Shown here piece by piece: positions 27,386 to 36,052 of a DNA stretch of 64,000 nt. The notes under the pieces are model-generated. The model was not told the origin of the DNA and did no database searches. It saw only the letters and a list, made by a program, of their open reading frames with translations. Source of the DNA: an uncultured Tropicimonas sp. (GTDB lineage Bacteria; Pseudomonadota; Alphaproteobacteria; Rhodobacterales; Rhodobacteraceae); the NCBI GenBank assembly GCA_947495685.1, contig CANLZY010000028.1, positions 1-64,000 on the forward strand, written 5' to 3'. The translations under genes and the position numbers were made by a program. The number at the start of each line of letters is the position of its first letter. The first letter of the stretch is position 1.

Positions 27386-27433
27386 TGGAGGCGAGTACCG
27401 GAATCGAACCGGTGTAGACGGATTTGCAATCCG
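27386..27433 (-). repeat. att site 2: tRNA-Cys 3' fragment between the islands
   Basis: A 48-bp copy of the tRNA-Cys 3' segment with one mismatch to the copies at 9228 and 41718. The 5' half of the tRNA is missing. It separates the two islands. Confidence 0.9.
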
Positions 27434-27589
27434 CCTTCATCCACTGATTTCATTGGAAAAAAATGTAACCGATTCCCGCTCGCTCGCTGTCTGTTACCTG
27501 TTCGCCCCTTCATCGGAGTAAACCGCCCATCCAGTACAATTCCCTTTGGCGCTGCCGGCGTTTCCTCTCGCTGAGGCGATAACGGCATA

Positions 27590-27887
27590 ATGAAACAGCG
27601 GGACACGAGACGTTGAGGACGAAGCGGTCACGCTCTTCACACCGTTCTCAGAGAGCCCCGCTTGCCATAGTGCAATGCGGCAGACGGTTCTCAGAGAGGC
27701 GGCAACCCGCAGCTTCGCTCTTGCCGTGCGGGAGATGGAGGCGCGCCTCGGGGATCTGGATCTCGTCGACCAGTCCAACCGCGGTTTGCACTTTCAAGTG
27801 ACGAGAGGGTGTCGCATGTGGTCAAGATCCGCCGCGGGAAATCCGGAATGCGTGGGGCCGCGGGTATCCGATGCCAATCGTTTATGA
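27590..27887 (+). pseudogene. Possible frameshifted small gene
   Basis: An ATG at 27590 begins MKQRDTRR and meets a stop; a +1 shift continues a well-formed frame (EDEAVTLFTPFSESPACHSA, then REAATRSFALAVREMEARLG, DLDLVDQSNRGLHFQ) to 27887. The amino-acid make-up is protein-like, but no family was recognised. The rest of 27434-27972 shows nothing. Confidence 0.3.
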
Positions 27888-27972
27888 CCTGCACACAGAA
27901 AGACGGGGCGCGGAAGGTCCGCGCCCCGTTTGAGCTGCTCGTGATGCCGGGATGCCTGTATGGCGTCGAGGA

Positions 27973-28326
27973 TCAGGCCTCGGCGGGATACATCGGATGT
28001 GAGGCGAGCAATTTGGCCTCGCCGGCGGTCGCGAACGCCTGGAAGGAAGCGAAGATGTGCTGGCGGGTCTCGCGATCCTGCTCCGCAATCCAGGCGTCGA
28101 AAAGTTCGCCCTCCAGGAGGCGCCGCTTGCGGGCAACATCCTCCTGCCGGACAGCCTCGACCGCGAGTTCGCCTTCGTGGCGCTCCCTCAGGCGTTTTGC
28201 GCGCGGGCTGTCGGGATCGAACGCCGCCTTCCGGCGCCGACGCGGTTTCGGCGGCACGGTCGAATTGACCGAACCCGGCTTGGGGACCCCTGTGTCGGGG
28301 GCGGAGGTGTGGGTGATGTCAGCCAT
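27973..28326 (-). CDS. Small charged protein, probable mobilisation accessory
   Basis: 117 aa. ATG with AAGGA upstream. A Pro/Thr-rich start, then a basic stretch (PPKPRRRRKAAFDPDSPRAK) and an acidic helical part (RHEGELAVEAVRQEDVARK, RRLLEGELFDAWIAEQDRET). No family recognised. It lies 97 bp downstream of the relaxase gene on the same strand, so a role in DNA transfer is inferred from place and charge only. Confidence 0.6.
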   Translation of the reverse strand: MADITHTSAPDTGVPKPGSVNSTVPPKPRRRRKAAFDPDSPRAKRLRERHEGELAVEAVRQEDVARKRRLLEGELFDAWIAEQDRETRQHIFASFQAFATAGEAKLLASHPMYPAEA

Positions 28327-28423
28327 GTTGTTTCCTTTTTTTGCATGGTCGAGGCGTCCTCTGCGCCTCTGAAAAGGATCTGGGTCTGCCGTTCCGAACT
28401 CGGAAACGCGAAGACGATCTTTT

Positions 28424-29740
28424 TCAATCTCCCTCGCGATCCGGCTTCGATCGGCCGGTCGAAGCCCCCCAGCTGCCTGTCCTGGTCTCTGCATAACTTT
28501 CTCGGCCAACGTCCTTCCCGGCCCGGTTGAGCGCCTTGTCGGCTGTTTCGCGCATGGCCGTGACAACGGACCGCAAGGGTTTGGGCAGGTGTTGTTCGGC
28601 GAGCCTGATGCTTTCCAGGGCTTTCCGAAGGCCGGCGAAGGCGCCTGCGAAGACCTGCTCGAGCTTCTCCCGCTCCTGCCTTCGGGCGTCTCGTCGCATC
28701 TCCGTGTAGGCCGTGTGGAAGATGTGCAGGGTGCGCTTCGCCGCCTTTCCGGCCACGCTCTCCGGCGGCTGCACGGCTTCGCTCGTACGCAGGTCGTATT
28801 CGGTGTCGGAATCTCCGAGATCGAGGTCACCCTGCGCCACCGCCTCGACCACCGACATCACGGCATCGGCGTGCGCCTCGCGATCGCCGAGCGCGGCCTC
28901 TCGCCGCTCGAGTTCGCCGGCCTTGGTGGCATTTTTCTCTGACGCCTTCACACGCGCCATGTCCTGCTCCTTGCGCCAGGTGCTGCACCGCTTGTGCTGA
29001 ACCTTGGGCTCCGGTGTCTCGCCGACGAGGACGGCCTGCCGCCAGGCTTCCTTCCGACGCTCCCCGCGCACCAACCCGACACTCGAGAACCACGCACCGA
29101 CGTTGGTCTGCGCCATCTCGTAGTCGCGGATCATGGGATGTACCGATGGCTGCAGCATTCTGCGTTCGCCGGTAGTCTTTCCCTTGTGTATGACCGGAAC
29201 CACCGCGCGCGGCATTATGACGGCATGGATGTGGTACGCCGTTTCATCGAGATCAGCGCGGGCGTGGATCACGTCGGCACCGAAATGAAACTTGAGCCAG
29301 GAAATGGCGCAGGCCTGGAATTCATCGACACGCTGGTTGACCGGATCGCCAAGGAAGGCGTCGATATCGCCGTCGAACCACTCCCGGTTGGCTGTGAGGA
29401 TGACCTCCCGCATCGGCCCGTGTTTCGAGGGCCGCCACGGGTCACGCGGTCCCTCGAGAATGCGGGCCTGCAACTCCTTCTTGCGGCGGCGCCTGCGCAA
29501 CCCGTCGAGTTCGCTTTCGAAATTCGCGACCTTCATCTCGTCGATCTCGTCGAGAGCTCTGTTCACCCAACCCACTTCGCCTAGCAGCGGGCGGTTGAGG
29601 TGGCTTCTGGCCGGGTCGACATGGGAAAGTTCGCCACCCTTCCGGAGCCGGTGTGCTTCGTAGCCCGGAAGTTGCTCGGGCCGAAGGTCCTCGAACCGAC
29701 ACACGATTGGGTAGGCTGGTTCGAACGATCCGCCTGACAT
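28424..29740 (-). CDS. MobV-family relaxase (Pre/Mob)
   Basis: 438 aa. N-terminal relaxase domain: motif I region with EAHRLRKGGELSHVDPARS, then HLNRPLLGE; a HVWFD-like middle (LTANREWFDGDIDAFLGDP); and motif III DLDETAYHIHAVIMP, with the paired His that bind metal. The second half is a charged coiled coil (KNATKAGELERREAALGDRE) as in other members. These enzymes nick oriT and start conjugal transfer with a helper plasmid. No coupling protein or mating-pair genes are present. ATG with GGAG upstream; a candidate oriT repeat lies directly before the gene. Confidence 0.88.
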   Translation of the reverse strand: MSGGSFEPAYPIVCRFEDLRPEQLPGYEAHRLRKGGELSHVDPARSHLNRPLLGEVGWVNRALDEIDEMKVANFESELDGLRRRRRKKELQARILEGPRDPWRPSKHGPMREVILTANREWFDGDIDAFLGDPVNQRVDEFQACAISWLKFHFGADVIHARADLDETAYHIHAVIMPRAVVPVIHKGKTTGERRMLQPSVHPMIRDYEMAQTNVGAWFSSVGLVRGERRKEAWRQAVLVGETPEPKVQHKRCSTWRKEQDMARVKASEKNATKAGELERREAALGDREAHADAVMSVVEAVAQGDLDLGDSDTEYDLRTSEAVQPPESVAGKAAKRTLHIFHTAYTEMRRDARRQEREKLEQVFAGAFAGLRKALESIRLAEQHLPKPLRSVVTAMRETADKALNRAGKDVGRESYAETRTGSWGASTGRSKPDREGD

Positions 29741-29742
29741 GT

Positions 29743-29767
29743 CTGCACTCCAGTTGCTGGTGTGCAG
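29743..29767. repeat. Imperfect inverted repeat upstream of the relaxase (candidate oriT or operator)
   Basis: CTGCAC (29743-29748) pairs with GTGCAG (29762-29767), and a further 3 bp pair after a T-T mismatch around a 5-base loop. It lies 2 bp upstream of the relaxase start. MobV oriT sites commonly contain such repeats near mob; the nick site is not known. Confidence 0.4.
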
Positions 29768-30343
29768 GACATGCGTTCGGTCAGATCAGCGCGGAAATCC
29801 TCAAGGAGGCGGGACACGCCATGACTGATGGCCGAAGCCATGGATCCACTCGGAACCAACTCGCATCGTCACGATGCGAAAGAGGGGGCGCGGTGTTCCC
29901 AACGCAACACGCCGGAAGCTCAGCAGACGACGTCGCCACGGGTGCAACAGCCTCCGTCGAGCCGCTTCTGGCGTTTTTTCCGCCGTCCAGAGAGCCTCGC
30001 TTCGCATCGGCCAAGATGGTTTGGAACGAGCGCTTGGCGCCACACCGGACATTCGAGGAGAGCGCGAAGAACGGCGGACCGGAGCCGGACGCTTCGCACC
30101 CCTGTCGAAGACAATCATGCGACAATCGACCCTTACAAACTCCGGGCCAAGGACGTCGTCGACTGTCGTGAACGGCCCAATCCTGCCATTGGTCAAGAGT
30201 TGGCAATGCTGCAGTGCGGCCCGTCAAAGCGGAAGCTAGTGCGTTACAATGCAATTCGACATTCCCGTTACCGGGACGGCATGATAGGTCCTTTGCACGC
30301 GATGATCTGAATGGATTTCGCTCATACCGCCGTAGTTTGTCGG
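29768..30343. other. No supported gene
   Basis: Overlapping low-quality frames on both strands, without starts or domains. The sequence type is the same decayed kind seen at 8.7-9.0 and 35.6-35.9 kb. Confidence 0.5.
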
Positions 30344-30688
30344 CTAAGAAAGAATCTCATCCAAGGCGTCAACGCGCCCGGCTCTCGAAGCTCTGCCCGC
30401 TCGATTTGCTCTCGAAGCCGGCGTCGCAGGGCGAGCTGGGATCGTCCGAACGGCGCGCCGAGCTGGAATCGCCATGCCAGTGCGGCGTAAAATGTAGTTC
30501 TCGTCGACTAGTTCACCCCAAAAACTACCGTCGCGCCTCCACGCTTTCCCGTCCTCGGTCACCCACCCCAAATAATCAGAATGCCGATCGAAAATCCTTC
30601 CGCTACTGATAAACGCACAGTATTTTCCAGACCAAGTATACAGTGGTGTCATTACAAAACCCCTTGCGTAGTAATACTGCTCATTCAA
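30344..30688 (-). CDS. 4-fold beta flower-type protein, third gene of the SIR2-HerA operon
   Basis: 114 aa. TTG start at 30688 overlapping the HerA stop by 8 bases with AAAGG upstream; an ATG 12 codons later is an alternative. The core has four short aromatic beta repeats ending in paired strands: LYTWSGKYCAFISSGRIFD, HSDYLGWVTEDGKAWRRDG, FWGELVDENYILRR. This fits the 4-fold beta flower family as I remember it, including the Pro/Ala/Arg repeat tail (PARPATPASRANRAGRASRA). Function unknown. The overlap suggests that it is translated with HerA; it may be a sensor, inhibitor or adaptor of the system, or a hitch-hiker. Confidence 0.7.
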   Translation of the reverse strand: MNEQYYYARGFVMTPLYTWSGKYCAFISSGRIFDRHSDYLGWVTEDGKAWRRDGSFWGELVDENYILRRTGMAIPARRAVRTIPARPATPASRANRAGRASRAGRVDALDEILS

Positions 30689-32426
30689 CTACCTTTTGGT
30701 TTCGCCAAGCCCTCAAAACAGCGGCAACGTCCAAGTCGCTAGGTTCGTCGCTCCACAGCCTTACAAACGAAGCATCATTGCTGTTTGGCGTTGGGTTGGG
30801 TCGGTCGACCTTAATTCGCGTCGGCATCATCATTGAATCTCCAATCAAGATCGCTTCGCCGCGCCTCAAAGATGAGAACATTGACGTAATCCCCCGCACG
30901 GAGTCTGGCAGCAGATTTCGCACGTAGGCTTGATCGTCGGGGTTGGATATCCTGAGACACAAGAAGCTACCGCACTGCGACAAAATGGTGGAGGACATTT
31001 CACGTGGCCGCTGGCTAATCACTGTTAGGCTAATCCCGTACTTCCGGCCTTCCTTCGCAATCCTTTCTGCGGATTCTCGAGGTGCTTGATCAGCGCTGGA
31101 ATCACTCAGATAGATATGAGCTTCGTCGGCGAAGATCGCGATTGGGAAGCGCTCGCCTTTCACACGGCTATGCCAATAGGAGAAATCGAAAAGGCATCTA
31201 AGAGTTAACGAAATCAACGCCCCTCTGACGTCAAAGGGGACTGGGCTGAGGTCAAGAACGACAATTTTCTTTCGGTTGGAAGTTTTCTCACCTAGTATTC
31301 TTCGGAATAAATCATCCATGGACCCGGAGGTATTGTAGGTCTTCGGTTTAAAGATCAGATCGTAGCGTCGATCGTTCAGACGCGATTCCAAACGCATCAA
31401 CAACCTCGTGAACTGGCCGTGCAATGGACCTTTAATCGGCTTCTTTGACGAACCCATCACCATCTGAGTGTCTAGTTTCCGGAAATTATCAATTATCTCA
31501 TTAAGATCGAAGTAAACCGGGGTGTCGATAGTGATCTTCTCCAACCCAAGCGCAGCGTTCTCCGGATTGCTCTCTTTGGCTGTTTGAAGAAGCTCCTTGA
31601 ATTTTGCGTTTTGGTTAGGAGCGCTCGATTCAGCTCTATCAATCATAAGCCCCAACAGTTCTTCGGCGTTCATCAACCAATATGGCATTTCAATGTCGGT
31701 TGCTGAAATGACTTCTGCGTCGCCATCAAAGGCCTGAGAATACTCACCGTGTAGATCCAACAGCAAAACTGTAGATTGCGGAAAAGCCGCAATTTTTTGC
31801 AGGATGGATGCAACCGTCCATGATTTTCCGCCACCCGTTTGCCCTAGTATGGCGGCATGGCGTCCTAGGAACGCATCCAGGTTCATCTTGGCCTCTTGGT
31901 CGGGAAGTAGCGACAGCTGTCCCAAGGAGAAATCACCCTCAGCGAAGCTCGTATAGACTTGGTTGATCGTTTTGGGAAGAACTGCAAAAACCGGTGCGTT
32001 TACAGTTGGCAGGATATTCGTGCCGCGTTCGAAACTTCCATCCGCACCTAATGTCCCGACTGGGATCGTCACAAGTTGCCGTGTGACTTGATCAATCAAC
32101 AAATCTCCGTCAAGGGCGGCAGCTTTTACTTCCGATGCACCGACTGATGCTTCGCGCATCCGTGTCTCTGTCACTAAGCAAAGCAGGCTACCGTTAGGCA
32201 AAGACAGTTCAACAAACGTGCCAGGTTGACCAATTAAAACGTTCTCTGGACCGTCTGGTGTCGAAACATCAACAGCCATTTCTTCAGGCACGCCAATGTT
32301 GTTTTCGCCATCAAACTCCGAAAGTGAAGCTATGATTTGATCGCCCCTGACCTCAATTACTTTTCCGATTTGGTGCTTCACGACTTGATCCTTCAGAATA
32401 GTTTGGCGAACTCGCCAAATTTCCAT
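30681..32426 (-). CDS. herA: HerA-like ATPase of a SIR2-HerA defence system
   Basis: 581 aa hexameric FtsK/HerA-type ATPase. HAS-barrel region in the first about 150 residues; Walker A GQTGGGKS at 195-202; the strand LLLLDLHGEYS at about 221-230; Walker B IFADEAH at 431-437; then the conserved segment VISQRPREMSSTILSQC (469-485) and RISNPDDQAYV. In known systems HerA assembles with a SIR2 NADase and the complex acts after phage infection. It starts inside the SIR2 gene (34-base overlap), so the two are translationally coupled. A+T-rich compared with the flanks. Confidence 0.9.
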   Translation of the reverse strand: MEIWRVRQTILKDQVVKHQIGKVIEVRGDQIIASLSEFDGENNIGVPEEMAVDVSTPDGPENVLIGQPGTFVELSLPNGSLLCLVTETRMREASVGASEVKAAALDGDLLIDQVTRQLVTIPVGTLGADGSFERGTNILPTVNAPVFAVLPKTINQVYTSFAEGDFSLGQLSLLPDQEAKMNLDAFLGRHAAILGQTGGGKSWTVASILQKIAAFPQSTVLLLDLHGEYSQAFDGDAEVISATDIEMPYWLMNAEELLGLMIDRAESSAPNQNAKFKELLQTAKESNPENAALGLEKITIDTPVYFDLNEIIDNFRKLDTQMVMGSSKKPIKGPLHGQFTRLLMRLESRLNDRRYDLIFKPKTYNTSGSMDDLFRRILGEKTSNRKKIVVLDLSPVPFDVRGALISLTLRCLFDFSYWHSRVKGERFPIAIFADEAHIYLSDSSADQAPRESAERIAKEGRKYGISLTVISQRPREMSSTILSQCGSFLCLRISNPDDQAYVRNLLPDSVRGITSMFSSLRRGEAILIGDSMMMPTRIKVDRPNPTPNSNDASFVRLWSDEPSDLDVAAVLRAWRNQKVVE

Positions 32427-33421
32427 GTGTCATTGGACATCTCAGTCTCGCGTCCGCCATTTACTGTTTTATCTTTGCAGAAGTGCCAAACGTTCGGGCG
32501 CGAGCGCGAGGCGCTAAGCGTAGCTGGCTCATCTTGGCAAAAATTGAACAAGGAAATCGCGCCAGAGTCGATATTGGGAGTGACGAGTGTTTCGTTGATG
32601 TGGCTATCACCAAAACTAAAACCCGAAGAAATTAGATGTTTGCACTTATCTCCCAGAACTGAGCTCGACAGGCGAAAGAGGCGGTCATACGGACTAGAAA
32701 GCGTCTCGAGCACTTTTGTTCGTCTTGGAAGAACCATGCATCGAGCCTCTGCCTCGTTGATCGCACTTGGCGCTGCTTCGAAAACTCGTTCGCCCTTGCG
32801 AAACCAAGAAACAGATCCGTGAAGTTTGACTAAGCGAACCGACAGACCACCCTCTTGCGAAAAACGATTCCCAGTGACCGTTCCGGAAACCAATGAGAAT
32901 TCTCGTTCGGAAAAGCACCGGGTCGTTGCCCCAATGAATCCGTTCACCATCTTCAACCCGACTTCGGCGCAAGCCTCCTCGAATAGGAGGTCGTAGTTGG
33001 TAGTAAACACCCATACATCTGTAGCACGATCGAAAGCTCGGGCCTTTATCCGCTCAAAGAACTCAACCTGATTTGATATGTCAGGGTTCTCCACATCCAA
33101 TATTGCAGCACGAACGAGCTCACGAATTCTTTCTTTCAGCACCCTAAACCGCTCAAGCTGGCTGTTTGTATGGTGCTCAATAACCATATCTGAGATATCT
33201 TCAATATTTGGGTTGCTTGCGGCATCGTCGTAGGACTTGCCAAATGCGTCAAGCACTTCATCCAACGAAGCACGCTCGCTGGATTGCAATGCACTGACAA
33301 CTTCTTTTGTCAACCCGGCGACTAACGGGTATCCGGAATCGAATGAAGTTCCGGCTCCAAAGAGAAAGCCCAAGTTATCTATGCTCGTTCGTGCCTTTGG
33401 GACAAATTCTTCAATCGGCAA
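32393..33421 (-). CDS. SIR2-like NAD hydrolase of a SIR2-HerA defence system
   Basis: 342 aa. Only a TTG at 33421 can serve as start, because an in-frame TGA lies two codons upstream; GGGG is the likely ribosome binding site. SIR2 motifs in order: FLFGAGTSFDSGYP (GAG at 22-24), FTTNYD with Asn 142 and Asp 144, KLHGS with catalytic His 201, and GFSFGDSHIN. SIR2 domains in defence deplete NAD+ and stop growth of infected cells (abortive infection). First gene of the three-gene operon. The single-domain length fits the SIR2-HerA type rather than Thoeris ThsA or DSR proteins. Confidence 0.9.
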   Translation of the reverse strand: MPIEEFVPKARTSIDNLGFLFGAGTSFDSGYPLVAGLTKEVVSALQSSERASLDEVLDAFGKSYDDAASNPNIEDISDMVIEHHTNSQLERFRVLKERIRELVRAAILDVENPDISNQVEFFERIKARAFDRATDVWVFTTNYDLLFEEACAEVGLKMVNGFIGATTRCFSEREFSLVSGTVTGNRFSQEGGLSVRLVKLHGSVSWFRKGERVFEAAPSAINEAEARCMVLPRRTKVLETLSSPYDRLFRLSSSVLGDKCKHLISSGFSFGDSHINETLVTPNIDSGAISLFNFCQDEPATLSASRSRPNVWHFCKDKTVNGGRETEMSNDTWKFGEFAKLF

Positions 33422-34404
33422 GGTTCACCCCGAAAGTTAAATCGAGAGAATCAACAACGCTCACTGTAGCGGCCTTCTGTCGACATTGCGAGATACCACC
33501 TAAACATGCTCTGTTGCCATTCGTGCGTTGGACGAATGTCTGCTATCGATTTTCCCTGTGGCGGCATTGCTTCGGCAACGAACGGCAGTTTTCCGCCCAA
33601 ACTGCCTGCGCTGCCGTGGTGGTCGACCAGCTTGAGTAGAAATTTGCTTGGGTCGCTATCGAACAGTAATCTGATGAGAGGGGCAGCAACAAGGTCCGCA
33701 ATCCCGATCACGATGTGGTCTGCGGCCAACGGCCGGTTCCGGCCCGCGTAACCGAGAGTCTGTTGGTTCTTTCAGCGCATGGCAGCAGACCGGCCGACGG
33801 GGTTCCCGCAAAACAAGCGATCCGTCGAAAAAGAAGCGCACCAGACGGTGACGAAACAGCCATGTGAAGGCGCCGTGGCAGAGCATGGCTGAAGCGAGAG
33901 CCTGTTCACAGTTCGAAACCTGTGTTTTGGGCGACAACCTTACTCACTAAACAGACCGCGCAGTCGGCGCTTCGCGCCTTTGTGCTCGGGCTGCCCGTTC
34001 GCCAGGGGGGACCCCCCCCTGGACCCCGGCGCCGCTGACGCGCCGCGCGGGAGGTGCGCCGCCCTCCCACACCCGCCAGGGGCCGTCCGCCGGACCAGAG
34101 CGCGCGCCGCCCCTCTGGACTCCCAGGGCAGGGATGTTCGCCACGCCCCTGCACCTCAAGGCGTCTCCCGACAGGCTTGGGTCATCGTTCTGCACTCCCC
34201 CAAGACCCCCTGCGCCCGGAGACGCCGTTCCGCACGCTTCTCCGACCCTCTTCCCACTCCCGGGAAGGCCATTCCGCATGCCTTCCCGACCCCATCCCCG
34301 CTCGCCGTCCCGGCGGGGGCGAGAGGGGGCGCCCCTCTCGCCGCTCTCCCCGTGCTGCAGGACCAGACTGGCAGGAGCGTGAGGGAGACCGGGCGGGGCG
34401 CCGA
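33422..34404. other. Gene-free region, GC-rich in its second half
   Basis: 33422-33950 shows only decayed sequence. From about 33950 to 34400 the DNA turns extremely GC-rich, with long C runs (near 34008) and frames open on both strands only because stop codons are rare. No credible start or domain was seen; it could hold plasmid-like replication or transfer sites. Confidence 0.5.
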
Positions 34405-34442
34405 CATCTTCGTGCGCGCGACATGTGTCGCGCACGAAGATG
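34405..34442. repeat. Strong 38-bp inverted repeat
   Basis: A 12-bp outer stem (34405-34416 with 34431-34442), a 2-base bulge and a 5-bp inner stem around a 2-base loop. No T run follows on either side. It stands 70 bp before the PemK-like gene. It may be a transfer origin, a cruciform or a transcript hairpin. Confidence 0.6.
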
Positions 34443-34512
34443 CGGTCCCCGCTGAGAGAAACAGGGGGAGCCGGATCGGGAGGCGCGGCGATTGTCACAG
34501 AAGGAGCCAAGG

Positions 34513-35067
34513 ATGCTCGACAATACTCCATCCCCCGAAACCGGAACCGTCAAATGGCAGGAGGGGCTCAATGTCGGCGATGTCGTTGCCTTCCGTTTCC
34601 CCGTCTCCGAGGAAGACGGCACCGCGACGCCGAAAGTCCGGCCCTGCCTTGTGCTCGACATCGAGACCATTGCGGGCCTGAACTTCGCGCTGCTGGCCTA
34701 TGGAACGACGTCCGCAACCAGCGCCAATTGCGGTTACGAGATCCCTATCCGGGCGTCGAAGGCGCTTTGCTCCGCCGGGTTGCACCGCCCGACGCGGTTC
34801 GTCGGCGCACGCCGGCTGCTCGTCCCGCTCGACGCAACCGGCTTCGTCTTGGGGCGCGTGACCGGATCACCTGTTCTCGGCCAACTCGATGGCCCGCCCC
34901 GCGACCGGATGAACGCGGTGCGTGCCCGTATCCACGCCGAACGGGACATCGCCGCCGATCGCCGCGCGTCCCGGAGGGGCACAAGACGGAGCCCCCGCGT
35001 GCCACGTCCGTTCGTCGTGGAGCAACGCCGCTCTCGCCGGATCCCCCCCAATCAGGAGGCATCGTGA
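34513..35067 (+). CDS. PemK/MazF-like protein
   Basis: 184 aa. ATG at 34513 with AAGGAG 6 bases upstream. The first about 130 residues look like the PemK/MazF beta-barrel: NVGDVVAFRFPVSEEDG, then KVRPCLVLDIETIAGLNFAL and HRPTRFVGARRLLVPLD, with a final helix GQLDGPPRDRMNAVRARIH. The C-terminal 40 residues are basic. Classic PemK toxins cut RNA and sit beside an antitoxin; here the next gene overlaps (stop and start share bases) and encodes an acidic protein, but it does not resemble known antitoxins. Function as a toxin is inferred. Confidence 0.6.
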   Translation: MLDNTPSPETGTVKWQEGLNVGDVVAFRFPVSEEDGTATPKVRPCLVLDIETIAGLNFALLAYGTTSATSANCGYEIPIRASKALCSAGLHRPTRFVGARRLLVPLDATGFVLGRVTGSPVLGQLDGPPRDRMNAVRARIHAERDIAADRRASRRGTRRSPRVPRPFVVEQRRSRRIPPNQEAS

Positions 35068-35453
35068 TGTCGGAGATGTCGCCCAGAAGAGGGATCATGG
35101 CAGCGAAACCCGGATTGTTCAAAACCGATGTCGAGGCAACGGCAGGGGCCATTCTGCGTGTGGCCGACTTTCTGTCAGAGGAGCGAGAGGCCTTGCGAAA
35201 CCTCCTGGAACTCTTTGGGGAGTTCGAGGCAATTGATGCGATCGCCGATCTCGGAGAGCTGTGCGACGAGGATTGCCCGGACCTGGCGCGCATCACGGCC
35301 GCACTCGGCGTTGTTTGCGCAGCGTTCGAACAGCTGTCATTCAGCCTGATCGGGACAGTTGCCTGGTATGGTGAGGGACCACGAGACCTGCACGCCGCCA
35401 TCCGGTGGTATGGCGCGAAAACGGAGGATCTCATCAAGCGCTTCCAGACCTGA
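35067..35453 (+). CDS. Acidic helical protein of unknown function (paralogue 1)
   Basis: 128 aa. ATG overlaps the upstream TGA by one base; AGGAGG precedes it. Mostly helical and acidic (VADFLSEEREALRNLLELFG, FEAIDAIADLGELCDEDCPD). It is clearly paralogous to the product at 39526-39894: shared PGLFKTDVEATA / PGLFETEFEATA, EFEAIDAIADL / ELEAVDLIADL, GDLH and IRWYGAKTEDLIKRF / IGWYRATVDVLRKRF. Its place after a PemK-like gene would fit an antitoxin, but this is untested. Confidence 0.65.
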   Translation: MSEMSPRRGIMAAKPGLFKTDVEATAGAILRVADFLSEEREALRNLLELFGEFEAIDAIADLGELCDEDCPDLARITAALGVVCAAFEQLSFSLIGTVAWYGEGPRDLHAAIRWYGAKTEDLIKRFQT

Positions 35454-36052
35454 CCACCCGGCGGCGCTTTCGGGCGCCGTCCCTTGAAGGGCAGAACGCC
35501 CCTCCGTCGGGCCTGGATCTCCCGACGAACGGCGCGCCGGCGAACAAACCCTCCGCTTCTGCTGCTCAGATGCCGGCGCGCCCACCCGACCCTTGATCCG
35601 CATAGTCCAGCACGCGAGAGCGGTCAGATGACAACGACGATTACCCGAAAAGCGCTCCGGGCGGTGATTGGCGGCAGCCCGCGCATTCATTCCGTTGGGC
35701 CATTCGTGCTACTTCGCAGATGCAGCATCACCCCTCAAACTGGAAGCTGCCATTCGTGGTCGGCGCGGCGAAGGACCGAGAAGAGCCCTTGTTGACCGAT
35801 GCTGCACGCTGCTCGAACGGGTAGTATGCCGACCCTACGGACCTTCGCTGCGAACGCAAAATTCAACCATACCCTGCCGCGGAACCGGGGAAGACGGGCA
35901 GTTTGCGGACTCTCGGTGCGAGTGCGAGGTTCCACATGTCTGAGAAGTAAGCGGGCATTCCTTGTCGGGTCTTCCTTGTGCTCCAATCGAAGCAGTTTTT
36001 CTTCGAGCCGTATCTTCCATGCAAAATCACGACATGCTAAACGACTCGTATA
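35454..36052. other. No supported gene
   Basis: Decayed sequence up to the retron RNA. The promoter of the retron must lie at the right end of this stretch; TATAG at 36048-36052 is a possible -10 part, without a convincing -35. Confidence 0.45.

Larger units (their letters stand above)
9228..27433. mobile_element. Island A: genomic island at tRNA-Cys, integrase lost
   Basis: Bounded on the left by a 48-bp copy of the tRNA-Cys 3' segment (9228-9275) and on the right by a second copy with one mismatch (27386-27433). Contents: a block of six exported proteins, IS256, IS3 and IS5 remnants or copies, AlpA- and KfrA-like genes and a broken AbrB/Doc pair. No integrase gene lies inside, although the 100 bp left of the second copy resembles the integrase-side arm of island B. 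Probably an old integrated element now dependent on its neighbour, or immobile. Confidence 0.75.

Noticed and set aside
27386-27433. Second functional tRNA-Cys at 27386 or 9228
   Set aside because: Only the 3' 48 nt are present; the 5' acceptor strand and D arm are missing at both.
33980-34681. Plus-strand frame of 233 codons in the GC-rich segment
   Set aside because: Open on several frames of both strands because stops are rare; low-complexity Arg/Pro product; runs into the PemK-like gene in another frame.
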